The notes below the pieces were generated by a model. That model did no database searches. It saw only the letters and a program-made list of their open reading frames with translations, and was not told the DNA's origin. This document shows, in pieces, positions 21,448-29,164 of a DNA stretch of 33,430 nt; position 1 is the stretch's first letter, and every line of letters begins with the position of its first letter. A program made the translations under genes and the position numbers. The stretch covers positions 1 to 33,430 of the forward strand of contig JAGPDT010000032.1 in assembly GCA_018057455.1 (NCBI GenBank), in the 5' to 3' direction. Origin of the DNA: Flavobacteriales bacterium (lineage in GTDB: Bacteria; Bacteroidota; Bacteroidia; Flavobacteriales_F; PHOS-HE28).

Positions 21448-22949
21448 AAAAGCTCATCGTGGTACAAGACCCGAAGATCTTCAAGCTCGGCGCACCGGGC
21501 GTGGAAGTGGTGTCCAGCAAGGACTACCTGACCGACCCTCGGTTCGCCCAGTTGAAGAACACCCGCATCTTCAACCTGGCGCGCAGCTTCGCCTACCAGA
21601 GCCGTGGCTACTACGTGAGCCTGCTGGCCGAAGCCCGGGGGCACAAGGCGATCCCCAGCGCCAAGACCCTGCTCGACCTCAGGAACCCGCGCATCGTGAA
21701 GGTGCTCTCGCGCGACCTGGACGATGTGGTCCAACAGAGCCTGGGCCACAAGGAAAAGCACGACTTCACCCTCAGCGTGTACTTCGGCCGCAACGTGAAC
21801 CCGCGTTACGACAAGCTCGCCCACGAACTGTACAAGGTCTTCGAGGCCCCGTTGATGCGTGCCCGCTTCGTGAAAGGTGAGAAGTGGGAACTGCGCGCCA
21901 TACGGCCCGTACCGTACAAGGAGATCGAAGCCGAGCACGTGCCCCTGTTGAAGCGGTTCGCCGCCGAATACTTCAGCAAGAAACGCTACGACACCGCACG
22001 CGAGGACCGCAGCGCCTACGACCTGGCCATCCTGGTGAACCCGCAGGACAAGGCCGCGCCATCCAACAAACGCGCCATCGTGAAATTCAGGCAGGCCGCG
22101 GAAGACCTGGGCTTCCGCGTGGACATCATCGGAGCGGACGCCATTGAGCGAATGGGTGAATATGACGCCCTGTTGATCCGCGAGAACACCTTCGTGGACA
22201 ACCACACCTACCGCATGGCCCGCCGGGCCCAGCGCGAAGGCCTGGCCGTGATGGACGCCCCCGACGCCATCCTCAAATGCAACAACAAGGTGTATTTGGC
22301 CGAGGTGATGGAAACCCACCACATCCCCACGCCGCGCACCCTCATCGTGCACGGCGAGAACAGGCATACCGTGGGTGCGGCCCTGGGCTTCCCTGTGGTG
22401 TTGAAACTGCCCGACAGCACCTTCAGCATAGGCGTGGAAAAAGCCCGCACGCCCGAGGAACTGGAGGAGAAATTGGACCGGATCCTCACCGACAGCGACC
22501 TGGCCGTGGCCCAGGAATACATGCCCAGCGACTTCGATTGGCGCGTGGGCGTGCTGGACGGGCAGCCGCTGTACGTATGCAAATACTTCATGGCGCGCGG
22601 CCACTGGCAGATCTACAACTGGGGCAGTTCCACCAAGGAAGATGAAACCGGCGACTTCGCCACGGTGAACGTGGCCGACTGCCCCAAGCACATCCTTGAT
22701 GCCGCCCTCAAGGCCGTGCGCGCCATGGTGGGCGACCAGGGCCTCTTCGGCGTGGACGTCAAGGAACACAACGGCAAAGCCTATGTGATCGAGGTGAACG
22801 AATGCCCCAACATCGACCATGGCGTGGAAGATGTGGAGCTCGGCGACGAGATCTACCGCCGCATCATCGGATCGCTGAAACGGTCCATCGAGAAGAAGAT
22901 CGGCATCACCCCCTACGATGCGCCCCCGTCAACGGCGCCCAAAGCATGA
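21444..22949 (+). CDS. ATP-grasp ligase with RimK-like N-terminal (RLAN) extension
   Basis: 501 residues. Residues 1-190 are an extra N-terminal domain (MKKLIVVQDPKIFKLGAPGV, then NLARSFAYQSRGYYVSLLAE and RPVPYKEIEAEH) of the RimK-like ATP-grasp N-terminal type. Residues 195-270 are a pre-ATP-grasp fold. Residues 280-480 are the ATP-grasp: FPVVLKLPDSTFSIGVEKA (phosphate loop), AVAQEYMPSDFDWRVGVLDG, and metal-binding GLFGVDVKEHN (437-443) and YVIEVNECPNID (447-458). It should join a carboxylate to an amine using ATP through an acyl-phosphate. Substrates are unknown. ATGA overlaps link it to genes on both sides. Confidence 0.93.
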   Translation: MKKLIVVQDPKIFKLGAPGVEVVSSKDYLTDPRFAQLKNTRIFNLARSFAYQSRGYYVSLLAEARGHKAIPSAKTLLDLRNPRIVKVLSRDLDDVVQQSLGHKEKHDFTLSVYFGRNVNPRYDKLAHELYKVFEAPLMRARFVKGEKWELRAIRPVPYKEIEAEHVPLLKRFAAEYFSKKRYDTAREDRSAYDLAILVNPQDKAAPSNKRAIVKFRQAAEDLGFRVDIIGADAIERMGEYDALLIRENTFVDNHTYRMARRAQREGLAVMDAPDAILKCNNKVYLAEVMETHHIPTPRTLIVHGENRHTVGAALGFPVVLKLPDSTFSIGVEKARTPEELEEKLDRILTDSDLAVAQEYMPSDFDWRVGVLDGQPLYVCKYFMARGHWQIYNWGSSTKEDETGDFATVNVADCPKHILDAALKAVRAMVGDQGLFGVDVKEHNGKAYVIEVNECPNIDHGVEDVELGDEIYRRIIGSLKRSIEKKIGITPYDAPPSTAPKA

Positions 22950-24178
22950 GCGAACACAAGCCCTACGGCCTCTTCGAGGTGGCCGGCATCGAACTGGAAT
23001 ACATGGTGGTGGAGCGCGACACGCTGCGCGCCAGCCCCACCGTGGACCAATTGTTCAAAGACGTGACCGGCCGGATCACCGGCGATGTGGAGCGCGGCGA
23101 CGTGGATTGGAGCAATGAGCTCACCGCGCACGTGCTGGAGCTGAAGACCGCCAAGCCCACCGCGGACATCCCCGGTTTCCGTGCGAAGTTCGCCGCCGAG
23201 GTGCGCGCCATCAACGCCCTGCTCGCCAAGCGGGGCCTGATGCTGCTGCCCACCGCCGCACATCCGCTCTTCGACCCCTTCACCGAAACGGTGCTGTGGC
23301 CGCATGACCACCACGAGGTGTACGAACTCTACAACCGCATCTTCGATTGCCGCGGACACGGTTGGAGCAACCTGCAGAGCGTACACCTCAACCTGCCCTT
23401 CGCCAACGACGAGGAGTTCGGCAAGCTGCACACCGCCATCCGCCTGCTGCTGCCCATCATTCCCGCCCTCAGCGCCAGTTCGCCCCTCCTGGACGGCAAG
23501 CCCACCGGCTTCCTGGACGCCCGCATGGAAGCCTACCTGCACCACCAGGAACGCCTGCCCCAGCTCATGGGCAGCCTGATCCCCGAGGCCGTGCTCACCG
23601 AAGAGGAATACTACCGCGATATCTTCGCCCCCATCGGCCAGGCCCTGGCCCCCTTCGACACCGAAGGCGTCATGGACCATCAGTTCGCCAACTCACGCGG
23701 CGCCATTGCCCGCTTCGACCGCGGGGCCATCGAGATCCGCGTGGTGGACATCCAGGAATGCCCCGGCGCCGACCTCGCCATCGCCGAACTGCTCACGGCC
23801 ACGCTCAAAGCCCTCACCGAAGGGCGCTGGGTGAGCCAATACCTGCAGCGCGCCTGGCACCACAAGGACTTGCTGAAGCTCTTCAACAAGGTGATCAAAC
23901 GCGCGGACGGGGCACGGATCAGGAACCGCGACTTCCTGCTGATGTTCGGGCTGGACCGCACCGAAGCCACCGCCCGTGAACTCTGGGCGCATCTCTTCGA
24001 AGAAGTGGGCTACAGCTTGAGCGACGATGCCCGCACATGCATCAGGCACATCCTGGCCCATGGCTGCCTGGCCGGCCGGATCCTGGCCAAGACCGGCCCC
24101 AAGCCCGACACGGCGAAGGTCATCGCCGTGTACAAGGAACTGGCCCAATGCCTGCAGGAAGACCGCCAGCTGGCATGA
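22946..24178 (+). CDS. Carboxylate-amine ligase, GCS2 family (glutamate-cysteine ligase-like)
   Basis: 410 residues. The glutamine-synthetase-like fold of the GCS2 family is seen in FEVAGIELEYMVVERDTL (metal-binding Glu), DWSNELTAHVLELKTAKPT, HLNLPFANDEEFGKLHTA and GAIEIRVVDIQECPGADLAI. Family members couple an amine to the gamma-carboxyl of glutamate or a similar acid with ATP. True gamma-glutamylcysteine synthesis is one option, but no glutathione synthetase is here, and the surroundings (second ligase, peptidase, amidohydrolase) suggest a special product. It starts ATGA over the ATP-grasp stop and ends ATGA into the amidohydrolase. Confidence 0.92.
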   Translation: MSEHKPYGLFEVAGIELEYMVVERDTLRASPTVDQLFKDVTGRITGDVERGDVDWSNELTAHVLELKTAKPTADIPGFRAKFAAEVRAINALLAKRGLMLLPTAAHPLFDPFTETVLWPHDHHEVYELYNRIFDCRGHGWSNLQSVHLNLPFANDEEFGKLHTAIRLLLPIIPALSASSPLLDGKPTGFLDARMEAYLHHQERLPQLMGSLIPEAVLTEEEYYRDIFAPIGQALAPFDTEGVMDHQFANSRGAIARFDRGAIEIRVVDIQECPGADLAIAELLTATLKALTEGRWVSQYLQRAWHHKDLLKLFNKVIKRADGARIRNRDFLLMFGLDRTEATARELWAHLFEEVGYSLSDDARTCIRHILAHGCLAGRILAKTGPKPDTAKVIAVYKELAQCLQEDRQLA

Positions 24179-24867
24179 CCGGCCTCTTCCTCAGCTGCGA
24201 ACACGGCGGCAACCAAGTGCCTCCGGAGCTTCAGCACTGTTTTGCCGGGCACGAAGACGTGCTGGGCACGCACCGCGGCCACGACATCGGAGCGCTGGAC
24301 CTCTTCCACCGGCTTGTTCCGCTGGCAGCCGCATCCAAGTTCACCACGCTCTCCCGCCTGTGCATCGAGATGAACCGCTCCGAGGGCCACCGGCAGCTCT
24401 TCTCCGCATTCACGCAAGAGCTGGGACCCGGCCCCAAGCAGCACCTCCTGGCCCTGTACCGCTCCTACCGCGAAGCGATCACCGGGGACATCCAAGCCCG
24501 GATCGCGGCGGGCACCACCGTACTGCACGTGGCGGTGCACAGCTTCACCCCGGTGCTGGACGGTGTGGTGCGGACCGTGGACATCGGCCTGCTCTATGAT
24601 CCGGCACGCGCCGCCGAAAGGGCCCTCTGCCGCAAGTGGTCCGGCGCGATCCAACGCCGGAGACCCGGACTGGTGGTGCGCATGAACCAGCCGTACAAAG
24701 GCGTGTCGGACGGCCTTCCCACCGCGTTGCGCAAGGTATTCCCTACCCACTACGCCGGAGTGGAACTGGAGGTGAACCAGCGCTTCGCCAGCCACAACCG
24801 CATGGACCGGCAACTGGCGTCGGTGCTGCACGACAGCCTCGCTGAAGTGCTGGCGCAGGGGTGGTAG
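24175..24867 (+). CDS. N-formylglutamate amidohydrolase family protein
   Basis: 230 residues. The zinc-binding start LFLSCEHGGNQVPPEL (His10), HRGHDIGALDLFHRL (about 33-47), RLCIEMNRSEGHR and LHVAVHSFTPVLDG (His122) match the FGase (HutG-like) family. In histidine breakdown such enzymes release formate from N-formylglutamate, but here there are no hut genes. As the last gene of the amidoligase operon it more likely cleaves an N-blocked glutamate or an amide made by the two ligases. Start overlaps the GCS2 stop (ATGA). Confidence 0.9.
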   Translation: MTGLFLSCEHGGNQVPPELQHCFAGHEDVLGTHRGHDIGALDLFHRLVPLAAASKFTTLSRLCIEMNRSEGHRQLFSAFTQELGPGPKQHLLALYRSYREAITGDIQARIAAGTTVLHVAVHSFTPVLDGVVRTVDIGLLYDPARAAERALCRKWSGAIQRRRPGLVVRMNQPYKGVSDGLPTALRKVFPTHYAGVELEVNQRFASHNRMDRQLASVLHDSLAEVLAQGW

Positions 24868-24898
24868 CATCGGCAGCCGCCGTCAACGCAGTGTTCCG

Positions 24899-24907
24899 CA
24901 CCTTTGC
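24899..24907 (+). promoter_or_regulatory. Promoter of the saccharopine dehydrogenase gene
   Basis: CACCTTTGC, one base off TAnnTTTG, 28 bp before the ATG at 24936. It suggests that this gene is separate from the amidoligase operon 68 bp upstream. Confidence 0.45.
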
Positions 24908-24935
24908 GGCCCCGTCAACGATCCATTCATACCCT

Positions 24936-26276
24936 ATGCGCACCATCCTTTTGCTCGGCGCCGGCCGCTCCGCCTCTTCCCTGATCCAATACCTGGCACG
25001 GCATGCCGCACAACAGCAGTGGACCCTCACCGTGGCCGAGCGCGACCTGGCCCAGGCGAACAAACTGGTGCACGGCGCCGGAGACGCCGTGCAGGTGGTG
25101 GAACTGGACGCCAACCAAGCGGAAGCCCGCGCCGCGCTCATCGGCAAGCACGACCTGGTGATCAGCATGCTGCCCGCCTTCATGCACATGGACGTGCTGC
25201 GCGATTGCCTGCGGCTGAAAAAGCACGTGATAACCCCGAGCTATGTGCCCGATGCCCTGTGGCCGCTGGACGCGGAATTCAAACGGGCCGGCCTCACGGT
25301 GCTCAATGAAATGGGCGCCGACCCCGGCATCGACCACATGAGCGCCATGCGCATCCTGGACCACCTGCGATCGCTTGGCGCGCGCATGGAGGCCTTCGAG
25401 AGCTACTGCGGCGGGCTGGTGGCCCCGGAAAGCGACGACAATCCATGGGGCTACAAGTTCAGCTGGAACCCGCGCAACGTGGTGCTGGCCGGCCAGGGCC
25501 CGGCGGCACGCTACATCCAAGAGGGCGAGCTCAAGTACATCCCCTACCACCGGCTCTTCCGGCGCACCACCCGCGTGGAACTGCCCGGCTTGGGCGCCTT
25601 CGACGGCTATGCCAACCGTGACTCCTTGAAATACCGCGGCATCTACGGCATCGCCGACATTCCCACCATGTTGCGCGGCACCCTGCGCAAGGAGGGCTAT
25701 TGCGAAGCTTGGGATGCCTTGGTACAACTGGGTTGCACCGAAGACGGCTTCAACCTGGAACTGCCTGCAGAAGCCACCTGGGCGGATTTCCTCAACGCCT
25801 TCCTGCCCGCACGTGCCGGGGCCGGCCTGCGCACGGCCGTGGCAGACCATCTCGGCCTGGATCCCACCGGTGCAGCCATGGAGAAGCTCGAATGGCTCGG
25901 CCTCTTCGGCACGGGTGCCATCGGACAAGCCGGGCTGTCCCCCGCCGCCACCTTGCAACGCCTGCTTGAAGCCAAGTGGGTGCTGGGACCCGCCGACAAG
26001 GACCTGCTGGTGATGTGGCACCGCTTCCGGTATGCATTGAATGGCCGCAGCAAGGAGGTGCATGCCGCCCTGTCCGTCATCGGCCAGGACAGCATACACA
26101 CCGCCATGGCCCAATGCGTGGGGCTGCCCATCGGCATCGGCGCCAAGCTGTTGCTCAACGGCCAGGTGCGGCAGCATGGCGTGCTGCTCCCGTTGGCACC
26201 GGAACTGTACAACCCCATCCTGGATGAACTGGCCACGTTGGGCATCGCCTTCCAGGAGCGCGCAGTGGAAGGCTGA
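24936..26276 (+). CDS. Saccharopine dehydrogenase (LYS9-like)
   Basis: 446 residues, close to the length of fungal LYS9. The Rossmann start is TILLLGAGRSASSLIQYL with the GxGxxx loop; DLVISMLPAFMHMDVLRDCL and VLNEMGADPGIDHMSAMRIL are family marks (the GaDPGIDHmsA motif binds saccharopine). The C-terminal part (ESYCGGLVAPESDDNPWGYK, FSWNPRNVVLAGQGPA) completes the dehydrogenase. It interconverts saccharopine with glutamate and aminoadipate semialdehyde; in Bacteroidota this is usually part of lysine breakdown. No lysine-ketoglutarate reductase lies in the window. Confidence 0.93.
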   Translation: MRTILLLGAGRSASSLIQYLARHAAQQQWTLTVAERDLAQANKLVHGAGDAVQVVELDANQAEARAALIGKHDLVISMLPAFMHMDVLRDCLRLKKHVITPSYVPDALWPLDAEFKRAGLTVLNEMGADPGIDHMSAMRILDHLRSLGARMEAFESYCGGLVAPESDDNPWGYKFSWNPRNVVLAGQGPAARYIQEGELKYIPYHRLFRRTTRVELPGLGAFDGYANRDSLKYRGIYGIADIPTMLRGTLRKEGYCEAWDALVQLGCTEDGFNLELPAEATWADFLNAFLPARAGAGLRTAVADHLGLDPTGAAMEKLEWLGLFGTGAIGQAGLSPAATLQRLLEAKWVLGPADKDLLVMWHRFRYALNGRSKEVHAALSVIGQDSIHTAMAQCVGLPIGIGAKLLLNGQVRQHGVLLPLAPELYNPILDELATLGIAFQERAVEG

Positions 26277-26397
26277 CCCCCCGCCATCCTGCCATTGGCC
26301 ACACACCTGCGCCGGCCATGCGGGTACAGGGCCAACACGCACCGCCGCGCCTGCGTGCGCAATGCGGGCGCGACCCATTCCCGCGCTTCGCGCGTTG

Positions 26398-26406
26398 TAC
26401 CTTGGA
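26398..26406 (+). promoter_or_regulatory. Promoter of the MgtC-like gene
   Basis: TACCTTGGA, a near match to TAnnTTTG, 38 bp before the ATG at 26445. The 168 bp between the two genes hold nothing else obvious. Confidence 0.35.
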
Positions 26407-26444
26407 GGCCACCACGGTCCAAAGCCGCAGAAAGGTCGCCGCCC

Positions 26445-27116
26445 ATGTTGCACTGGAATGAAGTCCTGGTCCGTTTGTCGCTGGCGGCCCTGTTCGGCGG
26501 CCTGATCGGCCTGGAACGTGGACGCAAGAACTGGGTGGCCGGGCTGCGCACACATATGCTGGTGTGCGTGGGCTCGTGCCTGATCATGATCGTCTCGGCC
26601 TTCGGCTTTGCGGACATCCTGGGGGCGCCGAACGTGCAGCTCGATCCCTCACGGATCGCCGCCCAAGTGGTCAGTGGCATCGGGTTCATCGGCGCCGGCG
26701 CCATCCTGTTCGTCAAGCAGGGCACCGGCACCATCCGCGGGCTTACCACCGCCGCAGGCCTATGGACGGTGGCCGCGATCGGGCTGGCCACCGGGGGCGG
26801 CCTCTACTTCGCCGCCAGCGCCACCACCGCCATTGCGCTCATGATCCTGTGGGCCTTGCAGCCCCTGGAACAAGCCTACCTCCGGAAGTACAAGCAGATC
26901 ACCTTGGAGATCATCGCCGGTGCCGGACATGCTTCCCTGCTCAACGACCTGCTGCATCGCAGCGACCTGGAAGTGCTGTCCTTCAACCTGGAGAAGGGCG
27001 GCGAGGACCTCATCATCCAACTGAAGTTCGACAATAAGTTCCAAGGCCGCGTGGAACGGTTGATGAACGAGCTGAAGGGCGATCCCTTGGTGAAGGAGGT
27101 GTTCTGGACGCAGTAG
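26445..27116 (+). CDS. MgtC/SapB family membrane protein
   Basis: 223 residues. The family signature is near the start: LSLAALFGGLIGLERGRKNW, then GLRTHMLVCVGSCLIMIVS, VVSGIGFIGAGAILFVKQG and GLTTAAGLWTVAAIGLATG, with about five membrane helices to residue 145. A cytosolic ACT-like C-terminal domain (about 150-223, LEIIAGAGHASLLNDLL to DPLVKEVFW) follows. MgtC proteins act in magnesium-limited growth and inhibit ATP synthase or other partners. Convergent with trmN6, 11 bp apart. Confidence 0.93.
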   Translation: MLHWNEVLVRLSLAALFGGLIGLERGRKNWVAGLRTHMLVCVGSCLIMIVSAFGFADILGAPNVQLDPSRIAAQVVSGIGFIGAGAILFVKQGTGTIRGLTTAAGLWTVAAIGLATGGGLYFAASATTAIALMILWALQPLEQAYLRKYKQITLEIIAGAGHASLLNDLLHRSDLEVLSFNLEKGGEDLIIQLKFDNKFQGRVERLMNELKGDPLVKEVFWTQ

Positions 27117-27127
27117 GCTGCGGAGCG

Positions 27128-27835
27128 CTAGAAGTGCAGCTCCAGATCGCCCAACAACGTGCGGTATTCCGGCGTGAACCGGCCATCGGCGTCCTGTACC
27201 GTCAGTTGCTCCCATGCCGCATGGTTCCCATTCCTTGCGAACTCCACCAACATGCGCTTGGGTGCCTTGCCTGCCCGGTAGCACACGGCACAGCCCCGCG
27301 CCGGGAAAAACCCGTGTGCTGCAGCCACGGCAAGCACGTCATTCCAGCGGTCCAATGGCCAGACCATGCTCAGGCGGCCCACTTGCGCAAGGCAGTGTTC
27401 CACGGCCGCGAACAGGGCTTCCATGGAAAGTGGTCCCTCGTGTTTGGCGGTGGCCATGCGATCGTTCTTCGAGACGGAGTGCCCTTTGTAGAAAGGTGGA
27501 TTGCACAGCACCAGATCGATCCCGGACGCCGGCGGCCACGTGCGTATGTCCGCCTGGTGTACCGTGATGCGGCCGTGCCAGGGGCTGGCCTGGGCATTCT
27601 CCCGTGCCTGCAGGGCGGATGCCCGATCCAATTCCACCGCGTGCACCACCGCCTCCGGGCATCGCTGTGCGGCGATCAGGGCCACCACGCCCGTGCCGGT
27701 GCCGATGTCCAAGATGCCGCGAACCCCGGCATAGCGGGTCCAAGCGCCCAGCAACACGCCATCCGTGCCCACCTTCAGGGCACAACGGTCCTGGTGCACG
27801 GTGAACTGTTTGAAGCGGAAGTAGGCGTTGGGCAT
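27128..27835 (-). CDS. trmN6: tRNA1(Val) (adenine-37-N6)-methyltransferase
   Basis: 235 residues. SAM motif I DIGTGTGVVALIAAQR, acidic loop HAVELDRASALQARENAQ and catalytic NPPFYKGHSVSKND (NPPF/Y for N6-adenine methylation). FRFKQFTVHQDRCALKVGTD with GVLLGAW is the typical start. It methylates A37 of tRNA-Val. It is 12 bp downstream of rimM on the same strand, so it belongs to the rpsP-rimM group, an order seen in other Bacteroidota in place of trmD. Confidence 0.95.
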   Translation of the reverse strand: MPNAYFRFKQFTVHQDRCALKVGTDGVLLGAWTRYAGVRGILDIGTGTGVVALIAAQRCPEAVVHAVELDRASALQARENAQASPWHGRITVHQADIRTWPPASGIDLVLCNPPFYKGHSVSKNDRMATAKHEGPLSMEALFAAVEHCLAQVGRLSMVWPLDRWNDVLAVAAAHGFFPARGCAVCYRAGKAPKRMLVEFARNGNHAAWEQLTVQDADGRFTPEYRTLLGDLELHF

Positions 27836-27847
27836 CCGCCGCGTGGA

Positions 27848-28396
27848 TCAATGCCCCCTGTAGAGCGCCACCAGGCCCGGCGGGGTACGCACCACCAGGT
27901 GCCCGGTGTTCAGGTCAATGCCTATGATCATTTCCTGCACCATGGGGATCAGGATCTCTTGATCGCCGTTGCGCACCACCATTACCGGGTTGTCCTCGGT
28001 GCCATCCGTGCCCACCACCTCGCCCAGCGCACCATGCTCCTCGTCCAACACGTGCATGCCAAGCAGCTCATCCGGGTCCAGGCTCTCCTCGTCCTCTTCC
28101 TCTTCCTCCACCGCTTGGGGTTCGTGGCCGGGCGGGGCGAACACCGGGGCATTCACCAGGAAGGCGGCGCCTTGCGGATCATCGATGTCCTCGAACTTCA
28201 CCACGGCCCCGATGCGTGGGTGCTCACGGAAGTGCGCCACGAAAAAAGGCACCCGCGAACCGTCCAGCTCCACGAAGAGCACACCCAGGTCCTGCAGTTC
28301 ACCGAATGAGGCTCCCTCCAACCGCAAGGCTACTTCGCCGCGGTGGCCCCAGGGTTTGCCCAGCGACCCGAGTGGGCGCAAATTGCCGTAGTTCAT
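27848..28396 (-). CDS. rimM: Ribosome maturation factor RimM
   Basis: 182 residues. The N-terminal barrel starts RPLGSLGKPWGHRGEVALRL, the signature of RimM; the C-terminal PRC barrel has LLGMHVLDEEHGALGEVVGT and EILIPMVQEMIIGIDLNTGH. It binds S19 and helps mature the 30S head. Odd feature: an acidic linker (about residues 94-108, AVEEEEEDEESLDPDE) between the two domains. The ATG at 28396 has TACCTTCAC 8 bp upstream, so it may be read separately from rpsP, whose terminator lies between them. Confidence 0.95.
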   Translation of the reverse strand: MNYGNLRPLGSLGKPWGHRGEVALRLEGASFGELQDLGVLFVELDGSRVPFFVAHFREHPRIGAVVKFEDIDDPQGAAFLVNAPVFAPPGHEPQAVEEEEEDEESLDPDELLGMHVLDEEHGALGEVVGTDGTEDNPVMVVRNGDQEILIPMVQEMIIGIDLNTGHLVVRTPPGLVALYRGH

Positions 28397-28404
28397 TGCC
28401 GGGG

Positions 28405-28413
28405 GTGAAGGTA
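28405..28413 (-). promoter_or_regulatory. Promoter of rimM-trmN6
   Basis: Minus-strand TACCTTCAC, 8 bp before the rimM start and downstream of the rpsP terminator. Confidence 0.4.
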
Positions 28414-28443
28414 GACCGGGCGATCCATCCCATCTCGAAAACA

Positions 28444-28476
28444 GCAAGACCCGGCACCTTGCGGGCCGGGCCTTGC
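28444..28476 (-). terminator. Intrinsic terminator after rpsP
   Basis: GCAAGACCCGGC (28444-28455) pairs with GCCGGGCCTTGC (28465-28476) over 12 bp with one G-T pair. On the minus strand it is followed by TGTTTT. It lies 16 bp past the rpsP stop. Confidence 0.75.
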
Positions 28477-28492
28477 GCCAAATCGGGTTTGT

Positions 28493-29023
28493 TCAGGCCT
28501 GCTCGGCGGCTTCGCCACCTTCGGCAGGGGCAGCTTCCCCTTCAGGAGCGGCGGCTGGAATGGAGGCGGCCAGCTTGGCGGTGAGGGCATCCGCGCGGTC
28601 GTGGGATTTCTTGGTCTCCACGGCCACACGCTCCTTGTAGGCGGAGGAAGCATCGTCGTTCAGGCGGGTGCGCTTGGCCTCCACCTTGGCCTGCTTCTCG
28701 TTCAGCCACACCTCAAAGCGGCGATCGGCTTCGGCCTGGTCGAAGGCGCCTTTCTTCACGCCGTTCTGCAGGTGGTTTTTGTAGATCACGCCGGTGTAGC
28801 TGAGGATGGCCCGGGCGGTATCGCTGGGCTGTGCGCCCATCTGCAGCCATTGCAGGGCCTTTTCCCGGTCCACCTCCACCATGGCGGGGGCTACGTTGGG
28901 GTTGTAGGCACCGATGCGTTCGATGTATTTGCCATCGCGCGGTGCGCGCTGGTCAGCCACCACCACGTGGTAGTAGGCGTTGCCTTTCTTGCCTTTTCTC
29001 TGAAGGCGGATGCGGGTCGGCAT
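28493..29023 (-). CDS. rpsP: 30S ribosomal protein S16 with long C-terminal extension
   Basis: 176 residues. The S16 core is residues 1-85: MPTRIRLQRKGKKGNAYYHV, RIGAYNPNVAP and MGAQPSDTARAILSYTGV. The remainder is a charged helix followed by an Ala/Glu/Pro tail (about 150-176), roughly double the length of E. coli S16; such extensions are usual in Bacteroidota. It heads rpsP-rimM-trmN6. Promoter GACATTTGC lies 39 bp before the start. Confidence 0.97.
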   Translation of the reverse strand: MPTRIRLQRKGKKGNAYYHVVVADQRAPRDGKYIERIGAYNPNVAPAMVEVDREKALQWLQMGAQPSDTARAILSYTGVIYKNHLQNGVKKGAFDQAEADRRFEVWLNEKQAKVEAKRTRLNDDASSAYKERVAVETKKSHDRADALTAKLAASIPAAAPEGEAAPAEGGEAAEQA

Positions 29024-29062
29024 GTCGCTGTTGGTTTTTAAGTCCCTTTTCGTTCAGGGGCC

Positions 29063-29071
29063 GCAAATGTC
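29063..29071 (-). promoter_or_regulatory. Promoter of rpsP
   Basis: Minus-strand GACATTTGC, one base off TAnnTTTG, followed by a leader of about 35 nt containing TTAAAAACC. Confidence 0.5.
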
Positions 29072-29164
29072 GGAATTTTCGGCGAATTGGCAAGCCGTGG
29101 CTTAACCGGACCATCGTGCCGGGACCAGGCGGCAACCTGGACTGGTGCATGCACATGGCTTCCT

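Noticed and set aside
24175-24867. HutG of histidine breakdown
   Set aside because: No hutH, hutU or hutI in the window, and the gene is coupled to two ligases and a peptidase instead.
29072-29164. Terminator of the tandem T9SS array
   Set aside because: A short inverted repeat (CCAGG ... CCTGG near 29125-29140) is present, but no T-run follows on the minus strand.
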